Assembly (NCBI GenBank): GCA_040753795.1
Contig: JBFMDX010000006.1
Coordinates: forward strand, 43,030-107,029
Reading direction: 5' to 3'
Source: Thermodesulfobacteriota bacterium
Lineage (GTDB): Bacteria; Desulfobacterota; Desulfobacteria; Desulfobacterales; Desulfosudaceae
Length of the DNA: 64,000 nucleotides
Position numbers and translations under genes: made by a program. The notes under the pieces were generated by a model, which saw only the letters and a list, made by a program, of their open reading frames with translations, was not told the origin of the DNA and ran no database searches. This document shows, one piece after another, positions 52,314-61,032 of the stretch. Positions within the stretch are counted from its first letter, which is position 1, and each line of letters starts with the position of its first letter.

Positions 52314-53381
52314 TCATGACGCCTTGCATGACGGCTGATTGGAAGCTTCATAGCTGTTCATCATTTTACAGACCGCGCGGATGTCGATGTTGACCGGGCA
52401 CTTGCGAACGCAGCGGCCGCAACCGGTACACATGACACCCGCCTGATATTTATCCAGAAAATATTTGAGTTTGTGCATAAACCGCTGACGGACCCGCTGA
52501 ATCTTCTCACCCCGGGGGTTGTGACCGGTGGTATGCACCGTGAACAGGGGGAACATGCAACTGTCCCAGTTGCGCATCCGCACGCCCTTTTTCCGGTGAT
52601 TCTCGTCCTGGATGTCAAAGCACCAGCAGGTGGGGCAGAGGAAGGTGCAGGTACCGCAATTAATACAGGAAAACCCGAGGGATGACCAGAACGGCGCATT
52701 ATACAGATCCAGGAGTGATTTCTCCGCCAGTTTGTCCGTGGGGACGGCGGTGGTGATCTTCTCCGCGGCGGCTTTCCCCGCCGCCGCCAGATCGTCGGCC
52801 GCTCCGGCCGGGGCATCCCATCCGCCGGTTTTCAGGAATTCGTCACCCTTGGGGGTCAGGGATTTGGCCAGCAGAAAATCCCCGCGGTCAGCCAGGAGCA
52901 TGTCCAGCCCGGTTTCATCATAGGGACCGCCGCCGACCGAAGAGCAGAAGCAGGTCGGGCAGGGATTGTCACAGGCCAGGCCCACGAAGGTAGTCGCCTC
53001 ATACCGCTTGAGCCAGTAAGGGTCCTGATAATCGGGCGTGTCAAAGTTCAGCTTCACCAGGGTCATGGCCCGGGCATCGCAGGGCCGTATGCCCACCACC
53101 GCCGTGGGCATCGGTTCCCCCGCGGGCGATTTCATGATATTGCAATCCGGATCGGCCGGATCGAGGGTGTATTCGAACAGGGTCTCGGTCTGCGGGAACG
53201 TCACCGCCTTGGGAGAAAGCCGCGTATTGGAAAAGTTCAGCTCCGGCGTTTCGCCTTTTTCCAGTTGACGGAAGTCACAGACGCCGTCCTGGATTTGAGG
53301 AGCGATCACGCGGTACTTATCCGCCACGCGGGCAAACTCATCGCGCCATTTCTGTTTGTCTATCTTGATTGTTTTCGCCAT
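52314..53381 (-). CDS. Iron-sulfur subunit, AsrA/HydB-like (FlxB or FlxC candidate)
   Basis: 355 residues. The N-terminal half has the AsrA/sulfhydrogenase-beta pattern, with VGIRPCDARAMTLV and LACDNPCPTCFCSSVGGG. Two C-terminal ferredoxin-like sites follow: CINCGTCTFLCPTCWCFD and CTGCGRCVRKCPVNIDIR. It should carry electrons between FlxA and the partner subunits. Whether it equals FlxB or FlxC of published systems is left open. Its stop lies 14 bp ahead of the flxA start. Confidence 0.85.
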   Translation of the reverse strand: MAKTIKIDKQKWRDEFARVADKYRVIAPQIQDGVCDFRQLEKGETPELNFSNTRLSPKAVTFPQTETLFEYTLDPADPDCNIMKSPAGEPMPTAVVGIRPCDARAMTLVKLNFDTPDYQDPYWLKRYEATTFVGLACDNPCPTCFCSSVGGGPYDETGLDMLLADRGDFLLAKSLTPKGDEFLKTGGWDAPAGAADDLAAAGKAAAEKITTAVPTDKLAEKSLLDLYNAPFWSSLGFSCINCGTCTFLCPTCWCFDIQDENHRKKGVRMRNWDSCMFPLFTVHTTGHNPRGEKIQRVRQRFMHKLKYFLDKYQAGVMCTGCGRCVRKCPVNIDIRAVCKMMNSYEASNQPSCKAS

Positions 53382-53395
53382 GGGGTCCTCTATAC

Positions 53396-54343
53396 CTATT
53401 TGATAAAATCTCCGGGATCATTGGATGAAAAACCGTCCAGCGCGGGACGCTTATCGGTGGTCATGCCGGATTCCCAGTTGAACAGTTCCAGGCAGTCCTT
53501 TTCCAGCTTCTTGGTCAGCAGCCGGACATTGATGTTCATGGGACAGGCCCGGACGCAGGCGCCGCAGTCCACGCATCTTCCGGCGCAGTGATAGGCCCTC
53601 AGAAAATGGAAGGTACGGACATCGATTTCGTCCTGGCCCTTGCCCACCCACTGAGGTTTGGCCTCATCCACGAAACAGGTCGGGCAATAGCACAGGGGAC
53701 AGGCATTGCGGCAGGCATAACAGCGTATACAGGAAGAAAAAATATCTTCAAAAAAGTTCCATCTTTCCTCGGAAGACATCTTTTCCACGGCTTCGACCAT
53801 CTCATAACGGACGGCGCCGTCCTGTTCCTTGACGGGCTCGCCGACCAGCTCGTCATGGACGACGGGATTGCGATGAACGCAGACCGCGCAGGTCGTGTCC
53901 GCCACGGTCGCCCGGTCGATCTTCTTCTCCCCGCCGCTTCCCCTGACCAGCAACGTATCTCCCTGGTCCGCCACCTCTGTAATCACGCCATCGTAAAGGG
54001 CTTCCACCTTCTTCCGGTCGACCATTCCCGTGCAGGGCACGCCGATCACCACCAGTTGCTCGCGGGTGATTTTGTTCTCCACGATATGGTTGAGCACGCT
54101 TCTCGATTCGCAGCCCCTGGCCACAATCCCGATCTTCTCCTTCCGATCCGTCAGATAATTGGCCAGATTGGCGCCGCAGAAACCGTCATAATGAAGCGTC
54201 TCCGCCTCCTCCGGGGTCCGGGCGCAAAAGGGGACGGATGTCATCGGCAGGGTACCGCCGGTAAACCCGACCACCATGTCGACGCGCTTTTCGGCAAGGA
54301 GCTTTTTCGCGATCTCTCTTATTTTTTCAGTATATGACTGCAT
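53396..54343 (-). CDS. Iron-sulfur subunit with FrhB-like N-terminus (FlxC or FlxB candidate)
   Basis: 315 residues. The first half resembles FrhB/FdhB-like domains (VVGFTGGTLPMTSVPF, IGIVARGCESRSVLNHI, VVIGVPCTGMVD), including Cys that could bind a cluster. The second half has ferredoxin-type sites CIRCYACRNACPLCYC and CVDCGACVRACPMNIN. The start is 1 bp beyond the flxD stop. Likely an electron-transfer subunit of the same cytoplasmic complex; the exact partner is inferred from order. Confidence 0.82.
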   Translation of the reverse strand: MQSYTEKIREIAKKLLAEKRVDMVVGFTGGTLPMTSVPFCARTPEEAETLHYDGFCGANLANYLTDRKEKIGIVARGCESRSVLNHIVENKITREQLVVIGVPCTGMVDRKKVEALYDGVITEVADQGDTLLVRGSGGEKKIDRATVADTTCAVCVHRNPVVHDELVGEPVKEQDGAVRYEMVEAVEKMSSEERWNFFEDIFSSCIRCYACRNACPLCYCPTCFVDEAKPQWVGKGQDEIDVRTFHFLRAYHCAGRCVDCGACVRACPMNINVRLLTKKLEKDCLELFNWESGMTTDKRPALDGFSSNDPGDFIK

Positions 54344-54344
54344 A

Positions 54345-54776
54345 TCACGTTCCCTTGATCTCTTTCTTGGCGTAACGCGTGTTCGGGCCGACTTTCTTGA
54401 CCTCCGCGGTCACTTCCTCGACCACCCTCACGAACTTGGTGGATTCCGCCGACGATATCCATGAGAAATGGAGCCGGCCGGGTTCGACCCCCATGTATTC
54501 CATCAGGTTCTTGAACAGCGCAAACTTTCTTCTCGCGTAATAATTACCTTCCAGGTAATGGCATTCACCCGGATGTCACCCCGACACCCAGACGGCGTCG
54601 GCACCTTCCCGCAAAGCGGCCAGGGCGAACTTGGGGCTCATGCGGCCGGTGCAGGGCAGCCGGACCACCCGGATATTGGGGGGATACTGCATCCTGCTGA
54701 CGCCGGCCAGATCGGCCGCGCCGTAACTGCACCAGTTACACAGGAAGGCTACGATTTTCGGTTCCCAGTCAGCCAT
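54345..54776 (-). CDS. flxD: FlxD/MvhD-like [2Fe-2S] protein, selenocysteine-containing
   Basis: 143 residues if the TGA at 54576-54578 (codon 67) is read as selenocysteine. Before it the frame gives [20 protein letters not shown] and [18 protein letters not shown]; after it the same frame continues [20 protein letters not shown] and ends at 54345. The joined motif G-U-HPGECHY matches the Cys/Sec site of MvhD/VhuD, the [2Fe-2S] protein linking an electron donor to HdrA. Residues C13, C16, C42, U67, C72 are candidate ligands. A hairpin lies at the SECIS distance. Gene callers would split or truncate it. Confidence 0.92.
54543..54559 (-). promoter_or_regulatory. Putative bacterial SECIS element in flxD
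   Basis: On the minus strand, 16 nt after the UGA, ATTACCT and AGGTAAT form a 7-bp stem around GGA (or a 6-bp stem around TGGAA). Distance and G-containing loop fit SelB-dependent SECIS hairpins. Confidence 0.7.
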
Positions 54777-54825
54777 TTATGTCTCTCCGTTTATGTTAAA
54801 AAAATTGGTTTCTCTTCTATCATCA

Positions 54826-57800
54826 CTAACCCGCCTCTTTCAAGGCGAAAATCTGAGCGAAAATCTGGTCGTTGTCAAACCCGTTTAAGGCAATGGCGCC
54901 GGAACGGCAGGAGGCGACGCAGAGTCCGCACCCCTTGCACAGCACCGGATTGATCTGGGCCTTGCCGGCAAAGAACCGGGCGTCGGCCGGAATAAACGAC
55001 GGCGCCGAGTAGGGGCAGATGGAAACGCACACGCCGCAGGCGCTGCACACGGCCGGGTTGACTTCGGCCACGGTCCCCGAAGCGAAAACGACCTTCTGCG
55101 ACAGCAGGGTCACCGCCCGCGAGGCCGCCGCCTTGCTCTGGGCAATGGATTCATCGATGGGTTTGGGATAATGGGCCAGGCCGCAGAGATAAACGCCGTC
55201 GGTGGCGAACTCCGATGGCCCCAGCTTGGCGTGTTTTTCAACGAACAATCCGTCGTCATTGAGGGGTACCTTGAAGAAGCCGGCCAGTTTCTCGTTGTCG
55301 CTGGGGACGATGGCGGTGGCCAGGGTCAACAGATCGGCCTCGATCTCGACCGGCAGCCCGAGAACATGATCGGTCACCCGGATACGGATCTTATCGTCCG
55401 CCGTTACCTGGGGTTTGTTTTCCAAGGAATAGCGGATGAAGATGACGCCGGCTTTCCGGGCTTCCTTATAAAGATATTCGCGCTCGCCGTAAGTACGGAT
55501 ATCCCGGTAGAGGATATAAACACCCATGTCCGGATTGAGCTTTTTCAGTTCCAGGGCGTTGTGGATGGAGTGGGTGCAGCAGACCCGGCTGCAGTAAGGC
55601 CGGTTGGGTTCCCGGGAACCGACGCACTGGATAAAAGCGGCCGTTCCGATCTTTTTCAGGGACGGATCGTGATCCATCAGTTTTTTATCCAGGCCGAAAG
55701 TGGAGACGATCCGATCGTCCCGGCCGAGGCCGTATTCTTCCGTCTGGAGGGGGGCGCCGCCCGTGGCCAGAATCGCCACGCCGTGCTTGATGGTCTCCTG
55801 GCCCTTGTCCGACGCCTCGATCATCGTTTCGAAGTTGCCGACAAAGCCGTTGACGTTGACGATCTTCGAATTCAGATGAACGTGGATTTTATCATCCCGC
55901 CTGACGTCGTCGATCATGGCCGCCAGGTTCTTCTGGATATCCTCATCCTGAATGGTTTTGTAAAGATTCAGCGCCTGGCCGCCGAGCCGGCCCTCCTTTT
56001 CCACCAGGTGGGTCTCATACCCCTGGCCGGACAGACTGCGGGCGGTGACCATGCCGGAGATGCCGCCGCCGACCACCAGGGCGACCGGGTTTACCTCCAG
56101 CTGGGCTTCCTTGAGGGGTTTCATCAGCGCCACCTTGCAAACCGCCATGCGGACCAGGTCCTTGGCCTTTTCGGTGGCCACCTGGGGATTGTTCTTGTGG
56201 ACCCAGGAGTCATGATTACGGATATTGGTCATTTCAAACAGGTATTTGTTCAGACCGGCATCGAGCAGGGTTTCCTGGAACAGAGGCTCATGGGTCTTGG
56301 GCGTGCAGGCGGCCACGACAATGCGGTTCAGGTTCTTGTCCCGGATCAGATCCGCCAGGCCCGACTGCGCGTCCTGGCTGCACGAGTACATGTTATCCGT
56401 GGCAAACTCCACGTAGGGAAGTGTCGCCGCATAGGCCGCCACCGAGGGCACGTCGATCACGCCGCCGATATTGGAGCCGCACCGGCAGACAAACACGCCG
56501 ATTCTCGGCCGGTCTCCCACCACGTTGGTCTGGGGGACCGACTCCTTGGATTTGGTCCGGGTGTTGCGGGCCGTGCTGAGAATTTCCCCGGCCGCGGCCG
56601 CGGCGGCACTGGAATCCACCACCGCCTGGGGAATATCCTTGGGCCCCTGGAAGGCGCCGCATACAAAAATGCCGGGTTTTGACGTGTCTACGGGGGTAAA
56701 GGTCGACGTTCTGGTGAAATTACCCGGGGTCAGTTCAATCCCCAGCCGCTCCGCCAGTTCCCGGGTCTCTTTAGAAATCTCCAGGCCGACGGACAGAACG
56801 ATCATGTCGAACACTTCGTTTTTAATCTCGCCGTCATCGGTCACATAACGGACTTCCAGGTCATCGGATTCCGGAACCGTATTAACCGTATGCACCCGGC
56901 TGCGGACAAAGCGCACGCCGTCCGCCTGGGCCTTGTTGTAGTATCGTTCGAATTCCTTGCCATGGGTCCGCATGTCCATGAAGAAAATGGCGCAGTCCAG
57001 GTCGTAAGGCGCGTGTTCCTTGGCGATCATGGCCTCCTTGATGGCGTACATGCAGCATACCGAGGAGCAATAGGCATTATCACACTTGTTCATATCCCTG
57101 GAGCCGACGCACTGGAACCAGGCGATTTTTTTCGGCTCCTTATGGTCGGATATCCTGACCAGGTGGCCGCCCATGGGGCCGGAGGCGGAAAGAATGCGTT
57201 CAAACTCCATGGAGGTGACGACATTGGGGAGCTTGGCGTAATTATAGTTGTCAAACCGGGTCGGATCAAAAGGGGTGAACCCGGGCGCCAGGATAATGGA
57301 GCCCACGTCCAGTTCGACAATCTCATCCTGCATGGCATGATCGATGGCGTCCACGCCGCAGAACTCCTGGCACACCTGGCATCCGCCGGTCTTGAAATGC
57401 ATGCACACATCCCGGTCGATGGCCGGCATGTTGGGAACGGCCTGGGCATAGGGCACATAGATCGGCTTGCGGCCCTTCAGGCCCATGTCGTATTCCGAAG
57501 GAATCAGCCGTGACGTCCGGGTGGATATCCGCTCCTTGATCTTGTCGATGGTGATATGGCCGGTGGGACAGACAAAAGCGCAGGCGCCGCAGGCCATGCA
57601 GATATCCGTCTGGACGTGAAAGGGCGTGTCCACCTTCATTTCGACCCCGCGGCCGGTCAGGCTGATGGCGCTGTTGCCCATCTTTTCGCACATACGCACG
57701 CACAGACCGCACAGGATGCAATCATCGTTCTCCAGTTTAAAACGCGGCTTTTCAATGCCGTACTGCCCGGCCAGTTTTTTCAGTATGGGGACCTCGGGAC

Positions 57801-58086
57801 ACCGGGCATAAAGCATTTCCACGATCAGCTTTCTGCCCTGATGAACGGATTCCGTGTCGGTCCGCACTTCCATGCCTTCCCAGACCGGATAGTTGCAGGC
57901 CGTGACGAACTTGGTCCGCCGACCGTCAAACAGTTCAACGGTACAAAGCCGGCACATCCCCGCCGGCGTCAGCGCCTTATGGTGACACATGGTCGGGATT
58001 TCCACCCCGTACTTTTCCGCCACCTGAAGTATATACTGACCTTCTTCCGCCTGGACTTCTTTGCCGTTCAGCTTAAACTTAATCAT
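54826..58086 (-). CDS. NuoG-like N-terminal module fused to HdrA (first copy lacking its Rossmann start) and to a second HdrA module
   Basis: 1086 residues. Residues 1-180 are NuoG-like: [2Fe-2S] Cys 34, 45, 48, 64, then CILCGLCVRMC (123-133) and CMACGACAFVC (163-173). From about 195 the sequence is HdrA from its middle (SEYDMGLKGRKPIYVPYAQA, FQCVGSRDMNKCDNAYCSSV, GIFVCGAFQGPKDIPQAVVD), without the FAD-binding start. From about 530 a second HdrA begins (GVFVCRCGSNIGG, VVGGGISGMVTARSLSGQGY, FIQCVGSREPNRPYCSRVCC) and ends in two [4Fe-4S] sites near 1010-1070. The missing start of the first copy is encoded at 60575-60967. Likely flavin-based hub of the complex. Confidence 0.88.
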   Translation of the reverse strand: MIKFKLNGKEVQAEEGQYILQVAEKYGVEIPTMCHHKALTPAGMCRLCTVELFDGRRTKFVTACNYPVWEGMEVRTDTESVHQGRKLIVEMLYARCPEVPILKKLAGQYGIEKPRFKLENDDCILCGLCVRMCEKMGNSAISLTGRGVEMKVDTPFHVQTDICMACGACAFVCPTGHITIDKIKERISTRTSRLIPSEYDMGLKGRKPIYVPYAQAVPNMPAIDRDVCMHFKTGGCQVCQEFCGVDAIDHAMQDEIVELDVGSIILAPGFTPFDPTRFDNYNYAKLPNVVTSMEFERILSASGPMGGHLVRISDHKEPKKIAWFQCVGSRDMNKCDNAYCSSVCCMYAIKEAMIAKEHAPYDLDCAIFFMDMRTHGKEFERYYNKAQADGVRFVRSRVHTVNTVPESDDLEVRYVTDDGEIKNEVFDMIVLSVGLEISKETRELAERLGIELTPGNFTRTSTFTPVDTSKPGIFVCGAFQGPKDIPQAVVDSSAAAAAAGEILSTARNTRTKSKESVPQTNVVGDRPRIGVFVCRCGSNIGGVIDVPSVAAYAATLPYVEFATDNMYSCSQDAQSGLADLIRDKNLNRIVVAACTPKTHEPLFQETLLDAGLNKYLFEMTNIRNHDSWVHKNNPQVATEKAKDLVRMAVCKVALMKPLKEAQLEVNPVALVVGGGISGMVTARSLSGQGYETHLVEKEGRLGGQALNLYKTIQDEDIQKNLAAMIDDVRRDDKIHVHLNSKIVNVNGFVGNFETMIEASDKGQETIKHGVAILATGGAPLQTEEYGLGRDDRIVSTFGLDKKLMDHDPSLKKIGTAAFIQCVGSREPNRPYCSRVCCTHSIHNALELKKLNPDMGVYILYRDIRTYGEREYLYKEARKAGVIFIRYSLENKPQVTADDKIRIRVTDHVLGLPVEIEADLLTLATAIVPSDNEKLAGFFKVPLNDDGLFVEKHAKLGPSEFATDGVYLCGLAHYPKPIDESIAQSKAAASRAVTLLSQKVVFASGTVAEVNPAVCSACGVCVSICPYSAPSFIPADARFFAGKAQINPVLCKGCGLCVASCRSGAIALNGFDNDQIFAQIFALKEAG

Positions 58087-58125
58087 ACCCGTAACCTTAT
58101 AATATCCTTGTCCTGAATCGTGTCA

Positions 58126-59979
58126 CTATCGAATGACAATAGCGTCAAACTTGCAGGCCTCGTAACAGATTCCGCACTTGATGCACTTGCTCTGATCAAG
58201 CTGGTGCGGTTTCTTTTTCTCGCCGGTAATCGCCGCCTGGGGGCATTTTTTGGCGCAGGTAGTGCATCCGGTGCAGGCGTCCGCGTCGATTTCATAATGG
58301 AACAGCGGCTTGCACACGCCGGCCGGACATTTTTTATCCCGGATATGGGCTTCATACTCATCCCGGAAATAATGAATCGTCGTCAGAACGGGGTTCGGCG
58401 CCGATGTCCCCAGTCCGCATAAGGAAAATTTCTGGACCATGGCCCCCAACTCCTCCAGCAGTTCGACATCGCCCTCTTTCCCGTTGCCGGCGCAGATGTC
58501 GGTCAGGATATTGAGCATCTGCTTGATGCCTTCCCGGCAGGGGTTGCATTGGCCGCAGGACTCTTCTTTGAGAAAATCCAGAAAATAGCGGGCCACGTCC
58601 ACCATGCAGGTGTCCTGATCCATGACGATCATGCCGCCGGAGCCCATGATGGAGCCTATTTTAGTCAGCTCGTCAAAATCGACCCCCATGTCCAGGAACT
58701 GTTCCGGTATGCAACCGCCGGAAGGCCCACCGGTCTGAACCGCCTTGAACTTTTTCTTCTTGGGAATTCCGCCGCCGATATCGTAAAGAATCTTCCGCAA
58801 TGAGGTACCCATGGGCACTTCAACCAGACCGGTGTTAACCACTTTTCCCACCAGAGAAAAAATCTTGGTGCCCTTGCTCTTGGCCGTACCGATGGAGGCG
58901 TACCAGTCAGCCCCCTTCTCGATGATAAGCGGAACATTGGCCCATGTCTCAACGTTATTCAGACAGGATGGGCTCTCTCTGAAGCCCTTCTCAACTGTAT
59001 GCACGTATTTGGCCCTGGGCCTCCCCGGCTTGCCTTCCAGCGAAGCCATCAGGGCCGTTGATTCCCCGCATACAAAGGCGCCGCCACCGCGACTGATGGA
59101 AACATCGAAATCAAATCCCGAGCCCAGGATGTTCTTCCCGAGGAGGCCGAGTTCCCTGGCCTTCTCGATGGCAATGGTAAGGTTCGTTACCGCCAGCGGA
59201 TATTCGTGCCGGACATAAACGTATCCCGCCGATGAGCCAATACCCTTTGCCCCGATGATCATGCCTTCCAGAACACTGTGCGGATTGCCTTCAAGAAGAC
59301 TGCGGTCCATATAAGCACCGGGATCGCCTTCATCGGCATTACAAATTACATAACGATCGCCATGATGCTTGGCGCATGTTTTCCATTTAATACCGGTCGG
59401 GAACCCGCCGCCGCCCCGTCCCCGCAGCCCGGACTTGACGACTTCCTCAATGATCCCTTTTGGCTCAAAATCAAAAAGGGCTTTGGCCAGACCCCGGTAG
59501 CCTCCGGTCGCGATATAATCTTCAATACTGGTGGGGTCGATCATGCCGTTGTTGCCGAAAATCAACCGTTCCTGAAATTTATAGAAAGGGATATCATGCT
59601 CAATGGTAATCTTCTGCTTAGAGACCGGATCCTTATAAATCAGGGCATCAACCAGTTCCCCGTTTTTAATCGTTTTCTCGACAATGTCCGGGATATTCTC
59701 TTCCTTGACCTTGGGATAGAAGATGCCTTCCGGATGGATCACCACAATTGGTCCCTTCTCGCAGAACCCATGGCAACCGGAAAGTTTGATCTCAACCTCA
59801 TCCTGCAAACCGGCCTTTGCGATCTCGTCGACAAAAGCTTTATGGACCTTTGCCGTTCCATAGGCCGCACATCCCGAACCAGCGCAAAGCGAAACCAGCT
59901 TTTTCTTACCGCTCTGTCTTTCACCTTGAAGCGAGCTTCTTAACTTCTCCAGTTCATCTCTGCTCTTTAACTTCGCCAT
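58126..59979 (-). CDS. nuoF: NuoF-like NADH-binding subunit with thioredoxin-like and ferredoxin domains
   Basis: 617 residues from the ATG at 59979 (GGAGG 12 nt upstream); an ATG at 60021 lacks a ribosome site. Residues about 20-105 are a [2Fe-2S] thioredoxin-like domain (CAGSGCAAYG, GCHGFCEKGP). The core has FMN/NADH sites GLRGRGGGGFPTGIKW and YVICNADEGDPGAYMDR, and SCGQCNPCREGIKQM binds the N3-type cluster. Two C-terminal ferredoxin sites follow (CTGCTTCAKKC, CIKCGICYEAC). It resembles HndC and HydB of NAD(P)-linked hydrogenases, but no hydrogenase is present; oxidation or reduction of NADH is the likely reaction. Confidence 0.9.
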   Translation of the reverse strand: MAKLKSRDELEKLRSSLQGERQSGKKKLVSLCAGSGCAAYGTAKVHKAFVDEIAKAGLQDEVEIKLSGCHGFCEKGPIVVIHPEGIFYPKVKEENIPDIVEKTIKNGELVDALIYKDPVSKQKITIEHDIPFYKFQERLIFGNNGMIDPTSIEDYIATGGYRGLAKALFDFEPKGIIEEVVKSGLRGRGGGGFPTGIKWKTCAKHHGDRYVICNADEGDPGAYMDRSLLEGNPHSVLEGMIIGAKGIGSSAGYVYVRHEYPLAVTNLTIAIEKARELGLLGKNILGSGFDFDVSISRGGGAFVCGESTALMASLEGKPGRPRAKYVHTVEKGFRESPSCLNNVETWANVPLIIEKGADWYASIGTAKSKGTKIFSLVGKVVNTGLVEVPMGTSLRKILYDIGGGIPKKKKFKAVQTGGPSGGCIPEQFLDMGVDFDELTKIGSIMGSGGMIVMDQDTCMVDVARYFLDFLKEESCGQCNPCREGIKQMLNILTDICAGNGKEGDVELLEELGAMVQKFSLCGLGTSAPNPVLTTIHYFRDEYEAHIRDKKCPAGVCKPLFHYEIDADACTGCTTCAKKCPQAAITGEKKKPHQLDQSKCIKCGICYEACKFDAIVIR

Positions 59980-60010
59980 GGTCTGTAATCGCCTCCGTTG
60001 CCTCTTGTCA

Positions 60011-60502
60011 CTAAGAGGCATGCTGTTTTTTGTACTGCTCGATTGTTTCTATGACACTGGAACGATCTAAACCGCCATACATCTCTTTGTTGACGGTAAT
60101 GACAGGGCCTGATGCGCAGCACCCGATACAGCGGACGGATTCCAGCGTAAAAAGCCTGTCTTGGGTCGTCTGCCCTTCCACGATATCCAGTTTGTCCTTC
60201 AGCGCGTCCTTGATCTTTTCCGCGCCCCGGACATGACATGCCGTACCGGTACAAACGCTGACAATATATTTTCCACGAGGTTTGAGAGATATTGTCTTGT
60301 AGAAAGTCGCTACGCTATAAACAAGGCTTTCCTTGACGCCAAGTTTTTCAACCAGAACGGGGATAACTTCAACCGGAACATAATTATACAGCTCGCTGAT
60401 ATCCTGCATGACCATCAACAAGGCCTCTTTGTCTCCCCGGTATTTGGAAATAATGTTGTCTACTTCGGCCCAGTCGATACGGACTGTCTCTTTTTCACTC
60501 AT
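60011..60502 (-). CDS. nuoE: NuoE-like [2Fe-2S] subunit
   Basis: 163 residues. A helical N-terminus (LLMVMQDISELYNYVPVEVI) and a thioredoxin-like domain with VCTGTACHVRGA and ESVRCIGCCASGPVITVN supply the four Cys of the N1a-type cluster. It pairs with NuoF for NADH oxidation. It lies between the short HdrA gene and nuoF, with gaps of 72 and 31 bp, inside the operon. Confidence 0.93.
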   Translation of the reverse strand: MSEKETVRIDWAEVDNIISKYRGDKEALLMVMQDISELYNYVPVEVIPVLVEKLGVKESLVYSVATFYKTISLKPRGKYIVSVCTGTACHVRGAEKIKDALKDKLDIVEGQTTQDRLFTLESVRCIGCCASGPVITVNKEMYGGLDRSSVIETIEQYKKQHAS

Positions 60503-60574
60503 GGGGATAAACCCTTTCTTCCCTTTTATTTCTTAAAGCTGAAATCAAAGGTAAACACCTTCATGCTGTCCTCG

Positions 60575-60967
60575 TTAAGAATTAGCCGATACCGGCGTGT
60601 ACAGAACAGGGCAGTTCTCCACACAGGCACCGCATCCGGTACACCGATCCATCCGGATACTGCGCGCCCGCTTTCTGATTTTAACCTTGAAATTACCCGC
60701 CGAGCCTTCGACGGATTCCAGATCCGCGTAAGTGATGATCTCGATGTTCAGGTGCCGGCCGACCTCGACCAGTTTGGGTGAGATCACTCACATGGCACAG
60801 TCATTGGTGGGGAAAGTCTTGTCCAGTTGCGCCATGACGCCGCCGACCGAAGGACTTTTCTCCAGCAGATACACATAATAACCGGAATTGGCCAGATCCA
60901 GAGCGGCCTGCATGCCGGCGATCCCCCCCCCTGTGACCAGAACGGAGCCGATAACATTATTGCCCAT
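60575..60967 (-). CDS. HdrA N-terminal fragment as a separate selenoprotein
   Basis: 130 residues with the TGA at 60788-60790 (codon 60) read as selenocysteine. It starts at the ATG at 60967 (AGGAG at 7 nt). [20 protein letters not shown] is the FAD-binding Rossmann loop, [21 protein letters not shown] is the HdrA segment whose Cys/Sec precedes the conserved ISPKLVEV, and [13 protein letters not shown] is the first [4Fe-4S] site. It then ends [10 protein letters not shown], where a complete HdrA would continue into the region present in the 1086-residue protein. The gene heads the operon and begins 66-70 bp after a strong promoter. Confidence 0.88.
60755..60772 (-). promoter_or_regulatory. 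Putative bacterial SECIS element in the short hdrA gene
   Basis: On the minus strand, 15 nt after the UGA, CTGGTC and GGCCGG pair (with two G-U pairs) around the loop GAGGTC. The AGGUC loop closely resembles the SelB-binding loop of the E. coli fdhF SECIS. Confidence 0.8.
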
Positions 60968-61032
60968 GAACGTTCTCCTGTAGCTATGGATTACAGGTTA
61001 TTCCACCTTACATAATCCCGGTGCTGTTTTTC

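Noticed and set aside
54345..54776. flxD as a pseudogene broken by a nonsense codon
   Set aside because: The stop is TGA at the exact Sec/Cys position of the family, the frame continues with conserved sequence, and a SECIS-like hairpin follows.
55171..56682. 503-codon plus-strand frame
   Set aside because: Antisense to the NuoG/HdrA fusion gene; no domain or ribosome site.
60575..60967. Short hdrA as decayed remnant with a nonsense mutation
   Set aside because: TGA lies at a known Sec position, a SECIS-like hairpin follows, and the missing remainder is supplied by the downstream fusion gene; a true split is more likely, though decay cannot be fully excluded.
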